Source: Slackia equolifaciens (lineage in GTDB: Bacteria > Actinomycetota > Coriobacteriia > Coriobacteriales > Eggerthellaceae). From it: a stretch of 64,000 bases of DNA. Position 1 is the first letter of the stretch; the number at the start of each line of letters is the position of its first letter. The DNA is taken from positions 408,833-472,832 of the forward strand of contig NZ_QIBX01000001.1 in the NCBI RefSeq assembly GCF_003725995.1, read 5' to 3'. This document shows positions 35,068 through 45,082 of the stretch, piece by piece. Position numbers and translations under genes: made by a program. Under the pieces are notes generated by a model, which was not told the DNA's origin, ran no database searches, and saw only the letters and a list, made by a program, of their open reading frames with translations.

Positions 35068-37251
35068 CTACATCACCTTGGTGCTTTCTACCTTCTCCAC
35101 GAATTTGCCCACCAGCTTGATAAGCGGGTTGCGCAGCACCAGCCCCAGCACAATGAACGGCAGGGTGAACAGCGCGAGCGTGCCCAGCTGAACCCAGAAA
35201 TCGCCCTGATACACGCCGAACTGCGCGGCACGCATGGCGTTCACCGCGTGCGTGATAGGCAGATACGGACTCACGTCCTGCACGAACTGCGGCAGCAGCT
35301 GCAGCGGATAACTTCCACCGCCGCCCGACACCTTGATGATCAGCAAAAACACCGAAAGCGCCTTGCCGAAGTTGGCGAACGATGCCACCAGCGTATAGAT
35401 GATGAACGCGAACACCAGCCCAGCCACCCAGAAGATGAGCAGGTACAAAAGCGGCTCGTTAGCCTGCACGCGCAGGAAGAACAGGTTGCCCAGACACACG
35501 CACGTGCTCTGCATGAGCGAGATGACGGCCACCACGCCGAAGCGACCGATGAACAGCTGGCGCGGCGTGGGATTGTCGAGCCCCTCCAGCGTGCGTTGCG
35601 ACGGGTTCACCTTGAGCGCCACCATGATGAGCAGCGCGCCGATCCACAGCGCAAGCGTGGTATAGAGCGGCGCCATGGCTGAACCGAAGTTCTCCACCGG
35701 GTAGACCGCATGCCGATCGAGCTGCACCGGAGCCGAAAGCGCCGTCGCGAGCGCTGAAGGGTCGCTGCCTATCACCTTGCGCAGCGCCTCAGTGTCGTTG
35801 GACGCCAAGGCCTTCGAGATATCCTGCGAGAGCTCGGTGAGGTTGGCGCCCGATTCTTCCATTTGGTCGGCGGCGTCATCGAGCCCCTGCTGCGCAGCAT
35901 CCACTTTGCCCGCCACGGAATCGGTCGCGCCCGTCAGGTCGCCCGCCGCAGCATCAAGCTGCGACCCTATTGCCGCCAGCGACGTGCTCGCATCCCCCAC
36001 GTCGCTGGCCAGCTGCTGCAGCGTAGGCTTGAGGTTGGAATCGTAATCGGCCTTCGCGCCCGCCAGACTTTCCTGCGCCTGCGCCGCCAGCTGCTTGACC
36101 TCGTCGCGCTTTGCCTGCGTGTCCGAGCTGCCCGCCTCGATGGAATCGGCGGCCGAATTCAGCGAATCGCGCAGCTGTCCCTGAAGCTCGATGGACGAAT
36201 TCAGGCGCGCAATCACGGCATCGACCGCCGCCTGGTCCTCTTCGGGCAGGTTGGCCTTGATGGTCTCCAACTGCGCCGCTAGATCTTGATAATTCGCGAT
36301 CTGGCTGTCGATTGCAGATGCCTGGGAGCGCAGCTGATCGGCGGAATCCGACGCAAGCGCGCCCGCAGAATCGAACGCCGCGTCAACGGAATCGGCCACG
36401 GCCCCATACCCCGCCGAGCTTTGCTCTATTGCCGACGAAAGAGCGCCGGTGGCATCGTCCAGCGCACCCGTCACCGTTCCTGCAGCATCTTTGGCCTCTC
36501 CGGCCTCCGACGCCACATCGCCCGCCGAAGCGCGCGCCTGAGCGATCAGGTCGCCGGAATCTTCCACCAGCGCACCCGCCGTGCCCATCACCTGGGAATA
36601 CGTACGCAAAACCTGCGATGCCTGCGTCATCTGCTCGCCTACCGACCCCACGCGGTCACCCAGCTTCGCAATGGCGCCGCTTGCGTCGGCGGAATCCAGA
36701 TAGTCCATCAGCGATGAAGAGATCCCCAGCGCTGCCTCGGAAAGCGTTTCAGCGAACACGCGATTCACCTGGGTAGATATCTGGTCGGCTCCCTGATCGG
36801 TCACCTTGGGCGCGATAGCGTTCTTCTTCTCATTGGTGTAGTACACGATGCTCGCATGCTGCGCGTCGCCGGTGTAGAACGTCATCATGTCGCGGCTGAA
36901 GCTCTTGGGGATGACTACCGCCGCGTAGTATTTACCCGATTTGGCGCCGTCAATCGCGTCCTCTTCGTCAGTGAACTCCCATTTCATCTGGTCGTTCGCA
37001 CGCAGAGCCGACACCACCTGGTCGCCGATGTTCACGCGGATGGGCACCAGATCGCTCTGATAACCTTCGTCGGAATTGGCCACGGCCACTGTCAGGTTGC
37101 CCGTGTTGTTGAACACATTCCAGCACGCGATGATGTTGTACCATGAGAATATGGACGGCAGCGCCACCAGGCCCAACACGATGATGACCGTGACCACGTT
37201 GCTGCCCATGCGTTTGAGATCGCCTACGAAGAGGCGCCAGATATTTTTCAT
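35068..37251 (-). CDS. YhgE/Pip family membrane protein, second of pair
   Basis: 727 aa. One N-terminal transmembrane helix and the YhgE N-domain are followed by a long Ala/Ser/Asp/Gln-rich helical region (about 200-500), probably coiled coil outside the membrane. Five or six C-terminal helices of the ABC-2 type end the protein. The family includes the Pip phage-infection protein and is linked to export of surface or secreted molecules; the mechanism is unsettled. Its ATG overlaps the stop of the first YhgE gene (ATGA), so the two are made together and may form a heterodimer. Confidence 0.9.
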   Translation of the reverse strand: MKNIWRLFVGDLKRMGSNVVTVIIVLGLVALPSIFSWYNIIACWNVFNNTGNLTVAVANSDEGYQSDLVPIRVNIGDQVVSALRANDQMKWEFTDEEDAIDGAKSGKYYAAVVIPKSFSRDMMTFYTGDAQHASIVYYTNEKKNAIAPKVTDQGADQISTQVNRVFAETLSEAALGISSSLMDYLDSADASGAIAKLGDRVGSVGEQMTQASQVLRTYSQVMGTAGALVEDSGDLIAQARASAGDVASEAGEAKDAAGTVTGALDDATGALSSAIEQSSAGYGAVADSVDAAFDSAGALASDSADQLRSQASAIDSQIANYQDLAAQLETIKANLPEEDQAAVDAVIARLNSSIELQGQLRDSLNSAADSIEAGSSDTQAKRDEVKQLAAQAQESLAGAKADYDSNLKPTLQQLASDVGDASTSLAAIGSQLDAAAGDLTGATDSVAGKVDAAQQGLDDAADQMEESGANLTELSQDISKALASNDTEALRKVIGSDPSALATALSAPVQLDRHAVYPVENFGSAMAPLYTTLALWIGALLIMVALKVNPSQRTLEGLDNPTPRQLFIGRFGVVAVISLMQSTCVCLGNLFFLRVQANEPLLYLLIFWVAGLVFAFIIYTLVASFANFGKALSVFLLIIKVSGGGGSYPLQLLPQFVQDVSPYLPITHAVNAMRAAQFGVYQGDFWVQLGTLALFTLPFIVLGLVLRNPLIKLVGKFVEKVESTKVM

Positions 37252-39929
37252 CGCACGCCTCCTTTCGGCGGATTCTTCTGCCCGGCGGCATGCTTGCCGC
37301 GGGGAATTACCGGGTTCACCGTAGGACGCGCCATCGGCGAACCCGGTGCGTGCGCAGCGTGATGGGCAACCTTGGCCTCGCTGTCGTGCCAGCGCTCCAC
37401 CTTGCTGCGATCGACGTACGGCGACAGCACCTCATCGTCGGTCATCGAATCAAGCGCCGCCTGCCTGACCAGGCTATCGCGCACGTATTCGACCACGATC
37501 AAGAAGCCCACCAGCAGCACGAACCACGCCAGCAGCACCGTGAGCATGACCACCTTCTCGGCCTGCGTGACCGCGAGCACCGTCATGGCGGCAACGGGAA
37601 CCGCCACGCCCAGCACGAGCGCACCCGCCTTGAGGCGCGGATACATCTTCATGAAGCGGGTCGCACGCGCTTTGATGGCGTCGCGATATTCATCGCGGTC
37701 GGACAGCACGCGGATAAGCTGTGCAAGGCGATAGCGCCGCTCAGGCAGCTGCACGGCTTCGCTGTTAATCAGGTCGCTTTCCTCGAGCTGTCGCGCGAAC
37801 AGGCGGTTGAGATTGGCTACATACGGGCGCGCGGCAAGGCCGATAGCCATGAACGCGACGAAGAACGCCGCCAGCACGCCCATGTCGTGCAGCCATGCCC
37901 CGTCGTAGAACCCGCCGATGACCTCACGCATGGCGTTGATGCCGTACGTGAACGGGAACGCCGGGTACACCGCCTGGAAGAATCCCGTGGTCATCTCGAT
38001 GGGGTACAGACCCGTGGCCGCAGGAATCTGGATAAACACCAGAATGATGCAAAGGCCCATGCCCACATGCTGCAATGTGCCGGAAAGCGCGTATTGGATG
38101 CTCAGATAGGCAAGCGACGCGCCGATGGCGGTCAGATAGAACGCCGGAACGCTCGCGGTTTGCACGCCAATCGCGAGGCAACCCGTCACGCACACGATGG
38201 CTTGAAGCGCCACCATGAACGCAAGCAACAGCCAACGCCCCAGATAGCGTTGCCACGCTTTGATGCCCGGCACGCCTTCGCCGTCCACCTCGATGCGCAT
38301 GATCACCATCAGCATGAACGCACCAATCCACAGCGTCAGGTTGATGAACAGCGGCGCCATGGCCGAGCCGTACGCATTCAGCGGATAGAGTTTTTCCGTC
38401 TGCACAGTGGTGGGCGACATCATGAAGTCGGCCACCTTCTGCGGATCGAGGTCGCCGTCGAAAAGCTCCTGGATGGCGTTCGACGATCCGAGCGCTTTGA
38501 TGTCGGTTGCGGCGGTATCGAAATCAGACTGGATGCCCGCCAGCAGATCGTCCGTCTGGGTAAGCGCGTCGGCGGATAGCTGAAGGGTTGATTTGAGCTC
38601 GTCGAGCGCCGAGGACGTCTGGTCGATGAGCACGACCTGACCCGACACCGTGGACGAAAGCCCGTTGGCGGCGGTGCCTATCTGGCCCAAGCCAGCGCTC
38701 AGCGACGGCACCGTATCGTTGGACAACGATGCGCGGAATCCGTCCACGCTCTCAATGGTGCCCTGCACAGCGGAATCGACCGATCCCGACGCACCCGAGA
38801 CGGACGTTGCCGTACCGGTGATATCGGAAGACAGCACAGAAAGCCCGTCGAGAGTCTGCTGAGCCTGGTCGTTCGCCCCTTGCAGCAAAGCTACCGCCTG
38901 GGCGAGCGCATCCTTTCCCTCGCCTTCGGGCAAGCCCGCCACTATGGCATCAAGCGCCTCCGCCATCTGGGCGTTTTCCTGGACCACTGCATTCGCCCTC
39001 GAAATCGCGGCATCCACATCGCCTTGCGCCGCCACGATGCCCGACGCCGTTTGACCGATGGCAGCGTTCGTTTGCGCCGATGATTGGGACAATAGAAGCG
39101 AGCCTTGGTCAAGCACGCTGCCCATTGAGGTTGAAAAGCTGACGATTCCCGACGTAGCCTCGCCCGTTAGCGCCGATACGTCGCCCAACGCAGAAGAAAG
39201 CAGTACGGCCTGCGCTTTTGCGTCGGCGAGCGTCTGCTTGGCGTCATCCGCCTTGCCTTGCGCCTCTTCGGCGGATGCCGCCAGCTCATCAAGGGCATCA
39301 CGCGCGTCGGCGACATCGCCGCTCGCCGCATCAAGGCGGTCGATGGCGCCACCCTGCGCGGTTTCCAGGTCGGTTTTGGAATCGCCCAGCCATTCGTCGA
39401 TACCCTTCGCCACCGCCTCGCTCGCGGTGGACACAAAGGTGTCGTTCACCGTGGTGTCGAGCGTGGTTGCGCCCGTATCGGTGATTTTGGGCGCCACGGG
39501 GCCGGTTTTCTCATTGACGTAGTATTCGAGCTTCGGCGCAGTGAAATCGCCGGTCAGAATCGTGGCCATGTCGGAGCTGAAATCCTGCGGTATCACGAAC
39601 GCCGCGTACGCATCGCCCGATTCCACCGCCTGCATCGCCTGGTCGCGATCGACGAAATCCCATCCGAGTTGATCGTTGTCTTTGAGCTGGTCGACAATCT
39701 GAGAGCCCAGGTCAAGGTCGCCCAGCACCTCGTCATGCGTGCCCGCATCCTCGTTCACCACGCAGATGCGCAAATTGCCCGTATTCTCATAAGGGTTCCA
39801 GAACCCTATCACGTTGAACCATGCATATAACGAAGGCAGCACGATGAGGAACAGCGCCACGAGCCACGCCGCCGGCACCTTTGCCACGCGCTTCACATCG
39901 CGCGCGAACACGCGAAACACGTTGCCCAT
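37248..39929 (-). CDS. YhgE/Pip family membrane protein, first of pair
   Basis: 893 aa, with the same plan as its neighbour: N-terminal helix (W-L-V-A-L-F-L-I-V-L-P-S-L-Y-A-W-F), extracellular N-domain, and a very long low-complexity helical stalk (about residues 190-520). A C-terminal membrane block follows. It additionally carries a ~150-aa extension with further helices and a basic, His/Pro-rich end. The start follows AAGGAGG. The upstream 39930-40100 holds a possible -35 (TTGACT on the minus strand) and GAGTC/GACTC repeats that could be a repressor site; such pairs are often controlled by TetR proteins, but none is encoded nearby. Confidence 0.9.
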   Translation of the reverse strand: MGNVFRVFARDVKRVAKVPAAWLVALFLIVLPSLYAWFNVIGFWNPYENTGNLRICVVNEDAGTHDEVLGDLDLGSQIVDQLKDNDQLGWDFVDRDQAMQAVESGDAYAAFVIPQDFSSDMATILTGDFTAPKLEYYVNEKTGPVAPKITDTGATTLDTTVNDTFVSTASEAVAKGIDEWLGDSKTDLETAQGGAIDRLDAASGDVADARDALDELAASAEEAQGKADDAKQTLADAKAQAVLLSSALGDVSALTGEATSGIVSFSTSMGSVLDQGSLLLSQSSAQTNAAIGQTASGIVAAQGDVDAAISRANAVVQENAQMAEALDAIVAGLPEGEGKDALAQAVALLQGANDQAQQTLDGLSVLSSDITGTATSVSGASGSVDSAVQGTIESVDGFRASLSNDTVPSLSAGLGQIGTAANGLSSTVSGQVVLIDQTSSALDELKSTLQLSADALTQTDDLLAGIQSDFDTAATDIKALGSSNAIQELFDGDLDPQKVADFMMSPTTVQTEKLYPLNAYGSAMAPLFINLTLWIGAFMLMVIMRIEVDGEGVPGIKAWQRYLGRWLLLAFMVALQAIVCVTGCLAIGVQTASVPAFYLTAIGASLAYLSIQYALSGTLQHVGMGLCIILVFIQIPAATGLYPIEMTTGFFQAVYPAFPFTYGINAMREVIGGFYDGAWLHDMGVLAAFFVAFMAIGLAARPYVANLNRLFARQLEESDLINSEAVQLPERRYRLAQLIRVLSDRDEYRDAIKARATRFMKMYPRLKAGALVLGVAVPVAAMTVLAVTQAEKVVMLTVLLAWFVLLVGFLIVVEYVRDSLVRQAALDSMTDDEVLSPYVDRSKVERWHDSEAKVAHHAAHAPGSPMARPTVNPVIPRGKHAAGQKNPPKGGVR

Positions 39930-40069
39930 GAGCGCCTCCTTTCTTGTCGCATTGTCGCACTAAAAACCACGCGCCACCATGACAGAAACGCTTCTTTCAA
40001 GTTCACTCTTTTGAGTCTCGTAGTCAAACTGTTACTCTAATGAATGACTCGACGTCGCGTAAAGCCCTC

Positions 40070-40094
40070 TGTGGCAAATCGCACGTTTGCCACA
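40070..40094. other. Inverted repeat TGTGGCAAA-N7-TTTGCCACA
   Basis: Perfect 9-bp arms between the terminator of the M16 protease gene and the upstream region of the YhgE pair. It has no T run, so an operator for the YhgE promoter is more likely than a terminator; no regulator is known. Confidence 0.5.
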
Positions 40095-40105
40095 CCATGC
40101 AAGAA

Positions 40106-40130
40106 GGGCGGAAGCTTGGTGCTTCCGCCC
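40106..40130 (-). terminator. Terminator of the M16 protease gene
   Basis: Perfect 10-bp stem GGGCGGAAGC/GCTTCCGCCC with a 5-nt loop, followed by TTCTT on the minus strand, 37 nt past the protease stop. Confidence 0.9.
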
Positions 40131-40166
40131 TGTTGAATCTTCGGTTATGTATAGCTGAATTTCGCG

Positions 40167-43133
40167 CTAGAACAGCTCCGTGACCTCAAGGTCGACCGAT
40201 TTCGCGGCGACTATCAGCTCTTTGCTGCCGAACACGCACACGTGACCGTTCTTCGCCACGGCATCGAGCGTCGGTGCGAAACCGCGCAGCGTTTCGGGCG
40301 TTGCCGCAAGAATCTGCTCGCGCGTCTTTTCGCGCCAATCCGTCGGCTTGCCCGTGAAGTAGGCACCATCCTGACGAAGCGCCGCCGTCTTGGGCTTGAC
40401 CGGCGCATCATGCGTCGCCACCGTGGACACGATGTAGCCTTCCATCTCGTCGATGTCGGGCTCAAACGCCGCCAACCATTTCCCCGCCGCGTCGAAGCGT
40501 TTGATGGTGGGGTCAACCGCCGGATCGCGGAACGAATAGTAACGCGCAAGCCCCGCCGCCACACGGCGGAATCCTACACCGTACGCGCCGCCTTTCACAC
40601 GCACTTCGTTCCACAGGTAGTCGAACGAAAGAGCGTTGGACGCAACCGACCATGCACCATCGAACGCGCCCAGGTCGGACACGTCGGCGCCCTTCGCCAC
40701 GTACACCACATCGCCGGGCACGACGAATGCCTCGTCTTTAGCCTGGGGTTCAGGGATGGCGATGCGCGAGCGTTCGACATCCTCTGTCGCCGAATCGGCT
40801 CCCAACACGCACGCCGAACCCTCCGCAGCAAAGCCAAGCGTTCCCGCAAGCTTCCAGAACCTCGAGCAGTCCTCGTGCGAGCCCACGAAGCTCGCCGTCA
40901 CGCGCTCGCCCGAGAACACGCGCGCCCTCACGTCTTCGAGACGCGCCTTGAAATCGTCGAACCGCTCGTCGAAGTGTTCAATCAAATCCTTCAAGAACAG
41001 ATAGAAATCCACGCCGCTCATCTGCTCGCGCAACACACATGACTTGAAGAAATACGAGGTCATACGGCTAATGGCGCGCGTATGGCCCTCATTCATGAAC
41101 GCCTGCTCCATGGCGATGCGGCGCTGCACCAGTACATCGCGAATCTTACCCGCATCGTCAAAACGCGTGGTTTCCCATATCTCACGCGGAATGTTTGCCA
41201 GATACTCTAGCTCCTCGGACAGGGCACTCGCCGACACCACCATCTTGAGCGACAGATCATCAGGCGCCCCGTCAGGAGCATACACGTTCGCCGCAAACCT
41301 CAAGTTCCCCAGATGCGAGCGGGCATACGTATCCAGGTCAGCCGCCGTATGCTGCGCGGTATCCAAACGGCACAGCAGCATGGACAAAATGGTCACGTAC
41401 GGCAAATCGTCCCAGGCAAGGTGGTCGATATCGATATACAGACGTAGGTAGTCGATATGGCGCGTAGGCATGTCGTAGTGCAGGCACGCAAGTGGCGCGC
41501 CCTCGAAGCGCTGCGCCTGCGTGTCAGGCCGCGCAGCCCCGATATCGCTCACATGCAACTGCGGAAGCGTCGCCAGCGCCTCGGGCGAATCAGGCTCTTC
41601 CTGCAAACGGCGCAACTCGGCGACATCCTCCCGCACGCGCTCCTTGTCCTCGTTGCTCATCGAGGCGAGCTTCGCTGCGAGCTCGGCGGCCTCTTCGGTC
41701 TCGCCACCGGTCTCCTGCGGCACCACGTCCACGAGCGCCTTGTGGCCGTTCTCCGGCAGAAGCGACGCCAGAATGTCCTCGAAATAACGCCCGTCCAGAC
41801 CGGCGCGCATATGCGCCAGCGCATCTTCGTAGCGCAGATACGTGGTAGCCATATCATCGCCGTAGAGCCACCCGGCCAGCGCGTTCATCGCCAGCGGCAC
41901 GCCGTCGGCCATACCACGGTCACGTTCGCGCAGGTCAAACGCCATCTGCGAAAGCGATGCCTCCAGCAGATCGCGCGGGATGCCCTCTTCGGCAAGGCGT
42001 CGTGCCTCGGATTCGATAAGCTCCATGAACGCGCGGGCGACGCCCGGCTTCGCGCCCTTCAGTTGGAACATGGCAACCGGCTGCGCCTGCGAATCCAGCA
42101 GATACGCCGTGGCATCGCCACCCAAACCAGCATCGAGCACCGCACGCTTGATGGGCGATTCGTTGCCGCCCATGAGCGCATCCATCAGCACGTCCGCCGC
42201 CAACACGCGCTCGAAATCGCGCGCCTCGCCAATCACGTAGCCCACGCCAACCGTCGCATTCTCAGGAGCGGTATCCATGGGTATCTCGACGTCCAGCGTC
42301 ACATGCGGCGCGGCAATGCCAATCTCGTTGGGAGCGTCATCGGTGCGCGGCGCGCAATCCGCCGCGGAAAGATAGCGCTCGTCCAAAAAGCCCAGTACGC
42401 GGTCAAGGTCGAGGTCTCCGTACAGCACGATATAGGAATTGTCCAAACGGTAATGGCGTGCGTGCGTGTCCAGATACCCCTCGTAGGTCAGCTGCGGAAT
42501 GGCGCGCGGATGCCCACCCGACTCGAACTCGTAGCACGTGCCCGGGAACAGCGCCGCGTTCACCGCGTGATACAGCACACTATCGGGGTCGGCCAAGGCA
42601 CCCTTCATCTCGTTGAACACCACGCCGTTATAGCGCAGCGCCTCGGGTGCGTCGCCCTCAGCCTCGTCCAGCTCAAAGTGCCAGCCCTCCTGCTCGAAGA
42701 TGGCACGCTTGCCATAAATCATCGGATGCAGCACGGCATCCATGTACACATCCATCAGATTGAGCAGGTCCTGATCGTTGGTACTCGCCACCGGATACAT
42801 GGTCTTATCGGGGAACGTGAGCGCGTTCAAAAACGTTTGCATCGAGGTCTTGAGCAGGTTCACGAACGGCTCTTTGACCGGAAACTTGTCGGAGCCGCAC
42901 AGAACCGAGTGTTCGAGAATGTGGAACACGCCGGTGTTGTCGGCGGGCGGCGTCTTAAACGTAATGGAGAACGCCTTGTTCTCGTCCTCGTTCTCCAAAA
43001 ACAGCAGGCGGGCGCCGCTTTTCTCGTGGCGCATCACGTGCGCTGCGCCGTCGATCTCGTTCAACGGCTCGCTCTGCACCGGGCCGAACCCGTGAGCAGC
43101 GGCAATGGCGCCAATCTGGTCGGAAGTGAGCAT
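40167..43133 (-). CDS. M16C zinc metalloprotease (presequence protease/insulinase type)
   Basis: 988 aa, the usual length for single-chain M16C enzymes, made of four M16 lobes in a clamshell. The inverted zinc site H-I-L-E-H (His71, Glu74, His75) is followed by S-V-L-C-G-S and P-F-V-N-L-L-K-T-S, then V-V-F-N-E-M-K-G supplying the third ligand. No signal peptide, so it should degrade short cytosolic peptides. The ribosome site is GAGGAGG. It is monocistronic with its own terminator. Confidence 0.95.
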   Translation of the reverse strand: MLTSDQIGAIAAAHGFGPVQSEPLNEIDGAAHVMRHEKSGARLLFLENEDENKAFSITFKTPPADNTGVFHILEHSVLCGSDKFPVKEPFVNLLKTSMQTFLNALTFPDKTMYPVASTNDQDLLNLMDVYMDAVLHPMIYGKRAIFEQEGWHFELDEAEGDAPEALRYNGVVFNEMKGALADPDSVLYHAVNAALFPGTCYEFESGGHPRAIPQLTYEGYLDTHARHYRLDNSYIVLYGDLDLDRVLGFLDERYLSAADCAPRTDDAPNEIGIAAPHVTLDVEIPMDTAPENATVGVGYVIGEARDFERVLAADVLMDALMGGNESPIKRAVLDAGLGGDATAYLLDSQAQPVAMFQLKGAKPGVARAFMELIESEARRLAEEGIPRDLLEASLSQMAFDLRERDRGMADGVPLAMNALAGWLYGDDMATTYLRYEDALAHMRAGLDGRYFEDILASLLPENGHKALVDVVPQETGGETEEAAELAAKLASMSNEDKERVREDVAELRRLQEEPDSPEALATLPQLHVSDIGAARPDTQAQRFEGAPLACLHYDMPTRHIDYLRLYIDIDHLAWDDLPYVTILSMLLCRLDTAQHTAADLDTYARSHLGNLRFAANVYAPDGAPDDLSLKMVVSASALSEELEYLANIPREIWETTRFDDAGKIRDVLVQRRIAMEQAFMNEGHTRAISRMTSYFFKSCVLREQMSGVDFYLFLKDLIEHFDERFDDFKARLEDVRARVFSGERVTASFVGSHEDCSRFWKLAGTLGFAAEGSACVLGADSATEDVERSRIAIPEPQAKDEAFVVPGDVVYVAKGADVSDLGAFDGAWSVASNALSFDYLWNEVRVKGGAYGVGFRRVAAGLARYYSFRDPAVDPTIKRFDAAGKWLAAFEPDIDEMEGYIVSTVATHDAPVKPKTAALRQDGAYFTGKPTDWREKTREQILAATPETLRGFAPTLDAVAKNGHVCVFGSKELIVAAKSVDLEVTELF

Positions 43134-43357
43134 ACATGCCTCCTCATAAGCCGCGGCAAAACGCGCAGCACAATCAATCCCATGCCGGCGCCGCAGGCTT
43201 CATCGTGTAACGCGAGGGATTATAGCGCAGCAGCCCAACACCGCGCGGCAACCTCGCACTTTCGATGAAAAGCCCCGATGCGCAGCCAAACGCCCGTCAT
43301 TCAACAATACAATCAGGCCACCATCCGCTTTGCGAAGAGCCCATGAATCGAGGTCCT

Positions 43358-44269
43358 ATGGAAATCACGATGCCCCAGATGAATGATGCCGACGGAGAAA
43401 AGCCGTCCGACATGCCCATTGAGTTCTCGGGGTCTCTCACCGTAGAAGAAGCGGCCGAGTTTGCACGAGGGGCGCATCGACGATTGGCGACCGTGCTGGG
43501 CACCGACGAAGCAGCCGCCCTCGAGAAGGTGCGTTTCATGCTCACCGACATGGAGATGGGCGTGTTTTTGGAAGAAACCGTCAAGGCGCGGGCAACCGAC
43601 CACGCCATCCGCAAACTTGGCCTGACGTTTTTGCTGGAGCCGTCCACGCGCTCGACGCTGCCCTACCAAGAGGGAGCGCCCTATGCGTTCGCGGCAGCCG
43701 TGCATCCCATCCCGTCTATGGAGCTCGATTTGGAAACGCCCATCGAACTCACTGAAGAGCTGCGCGCGGAGGTTGCCCCCCAAAGGGCAAAGTACGTCGA
43801 TGCCGATGAGGGCGCCGCAAGCCCCTCCCTGCTCTCCGTTTCGCCCAAACTCGAGAAGCACATCCTTCGCGCTCTGCGCGCGCGCCTGACAGGCACCGTC
43901 TCCGCCACGCTCGAGAGCGCGGCATTCGCCCGCGAGAACAAGGCATTCCACGCCGCACTTGAAGAAGACGGCGAAACCTATCGCGAGTACCGCATCCGCA
44001 CGGGCAAGAAGCCGCAGGAGGTCGAGGCCGACCTGCGCCGCGGCGCCATGCGTCAGCTCTACGACGAGATAGCCCTGGAAACCATCTTTCATGAACAGAA
44101 CCTCAAGGTGACGCCCGAAGATGAAGCAGCCATCCTGCACGAGATGGCCCCCGGCCGCGAAGAAGCCCTGCGCCAGGAGCTCGATAACGCCGGCAAGCTC
44201 TGGATGCTCGCCCAAAAAACCCGACGCGCCAAAGCGCTCGCTTGGGCGATTGACAACCTGGTTCGATAG
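43358..44269 (+). CDS. Trigger-factor-like protein lacking the ribosome-binding tail
   Basis: About 303 aa. The C-terminal half resembles the trigger factor C-terminal chaperone domain: L-R-R-G-A-M-R-Q-L-Y-D-E-I-A followed by L-K-V-T-P-E-D-E-A-A-I-L-H-E-M-A. The N-terminal half keeps a substrate-domain-like segment (A-R-A-T-D-H-A-I-R-K-L-G-L-T) but I do not find the ribosome-binding signature G-F-R-x-G-x-x-P. It may be a free chaperone derived from Tig. The start is uncertain: ATGs at 43343, 43358 and 43370 are all possible, with GAGGT before 43358. It is divergent from the M16 protease gene. Confidence 0.65.
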   Translation: MEITMPQMNDADGEKPSDMPIEFSGSLTVEEAAEFARGAHRRLATVLGTDEAAALEKVRFMLTDMEMGVFLEETVKARATDHAIRKLGLTFLLEPSTRSTLPYQEGAPYAFAAAVHPIPSMELDLETPIELTEELRAEVAPQRAKYVDADEGAASPSLLSVSPKLEKHILRALRARLTGTVSATLESAAFARENKAFHAALEEDGETYREYRIRTGKKPQEVEADLRRGAMRQLYDEIALETIFHEQNLKVTPEDEAAILHEMAPGREEALRQELDNAGKLWMLAQKTRRAKALAWAIDNLVR

Positions 44270-44273
44270 AAAA

Positions 44274-44299
44274 AGAAAGGGGCCCTAAGGGCCCTTTCT
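44274..44299. terminator. Bidirectional terminator
   Basis: Stem AGAAAGGGGCCC/GGGCCCTTTCT with a TAA loop (one bulged G). Runs of A and T on both sides serve the trigger-factor-like gene and the convergent DUF47 gene. Confidence 0.85.
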
Positions 44300-44356
44300 G
44301 GTTGTGTAATCATGCTTATCGCGCAAACGCTCCGGCTTGTTGCGCGAGCGATTTGG

Positions 44357-44986
44357 CTATGCGTTCTTCAGCATCACCATGCGCATCGTGTCCACCACGT
44401 GCTCGCAGGCGTCTGCCGTATTTTCAAGGCGCTGGAACAGCTTGTCCCAGATGAATACATCCGCCGGGCTTTCCTCGCTGCGCAGATACAGGTCGCGCAT
44501 CACGTGGAAGAACAGATCGTCCGCCTCTTCCTCAACGTCGGAAACGCTGACCAGCAGCGCGCTGAGCTTCTTGGATTTCTTGAAATCGCGGAAGTCGCAC
44601 ATGGCGGCCTTGAGCGCCTGGCAGCTCTTCAGCAGCAGACGGGCGAATTCCACGGCGCGCGGATGCATGGACGTCACGTTGTACATGTAGAAACGCTGAA
44701 TGGTGCTCTCCATGTAGTCCACCACGTCATCGAGCCCCTGCGTGATCGCGATCACGTCCTCGCGTTCGATGGGAGTGATGAAGTCGACCGCCAGAGCCTC
44801 GAATACCTCATGGCACACCTCGTCGCCCGCATGCTCGATGGCATGGGCGCGCGTGATTTCGGGGAGCACGGCATCGGATGTCGTGAAGTTCTCGATGATC
44901 TCAATCAGAAGCTCGGCCTCCTGGCAGGCAAGGTCGACCTGCTTCTCGAACGCATCGAAGTAGTTGAAACGTGACTTAAGGCTCAT
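44357..44986 (-). CDS. DUF47/PhoU-like phosphate transport accessory protein
   Basis: 209 aa, all-helical, with the DUF47 signature (D-Y-F-D-A-F-E-like start, E-x-x-G-D-E-V-C-H-E-V, I-T-P-I-E-R-E-D-V-I-A-I-T, D-D-V-V-D-Y-M-E-S). These E-x3-D and related acidic sets bind metal clusters in PhoU-type folds. DUF47 proteins are encoded beside PiT permeases and modulate them; here the PiT gene lies 96 nt upstream on the same strand. The ribosome site is GAGAGGA. Confidence 0.93.
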   Translation of the reverse strand: MSLKSRFNYFDAFEKQVDLACQEAELLIEIIENFTTSDAVLPEITRAHAIEHAGDEVCHEVFEALAVDFITPIEREDVIAITQGLDDVVDYMESTIQRFYMYNVTSMHPRAVEFARLLLKSCQALKAAMCDFRDFKKSKKLSALLVSVSDVEEEADDLFFHVMRDLYLRSEESPADVFIWDKLFQRLENTADACEHVVDTMRMVMLKNA

Positions 44987-45082
44987 GGAAATCCTCTCTT
45001 TGAAGCGCGCCGCGCACGGCCGTCGCGTCAGACCAAACTAACGGCGCCCGCCCGCATCGGAGCCCCTGCGCCGCGACATACG

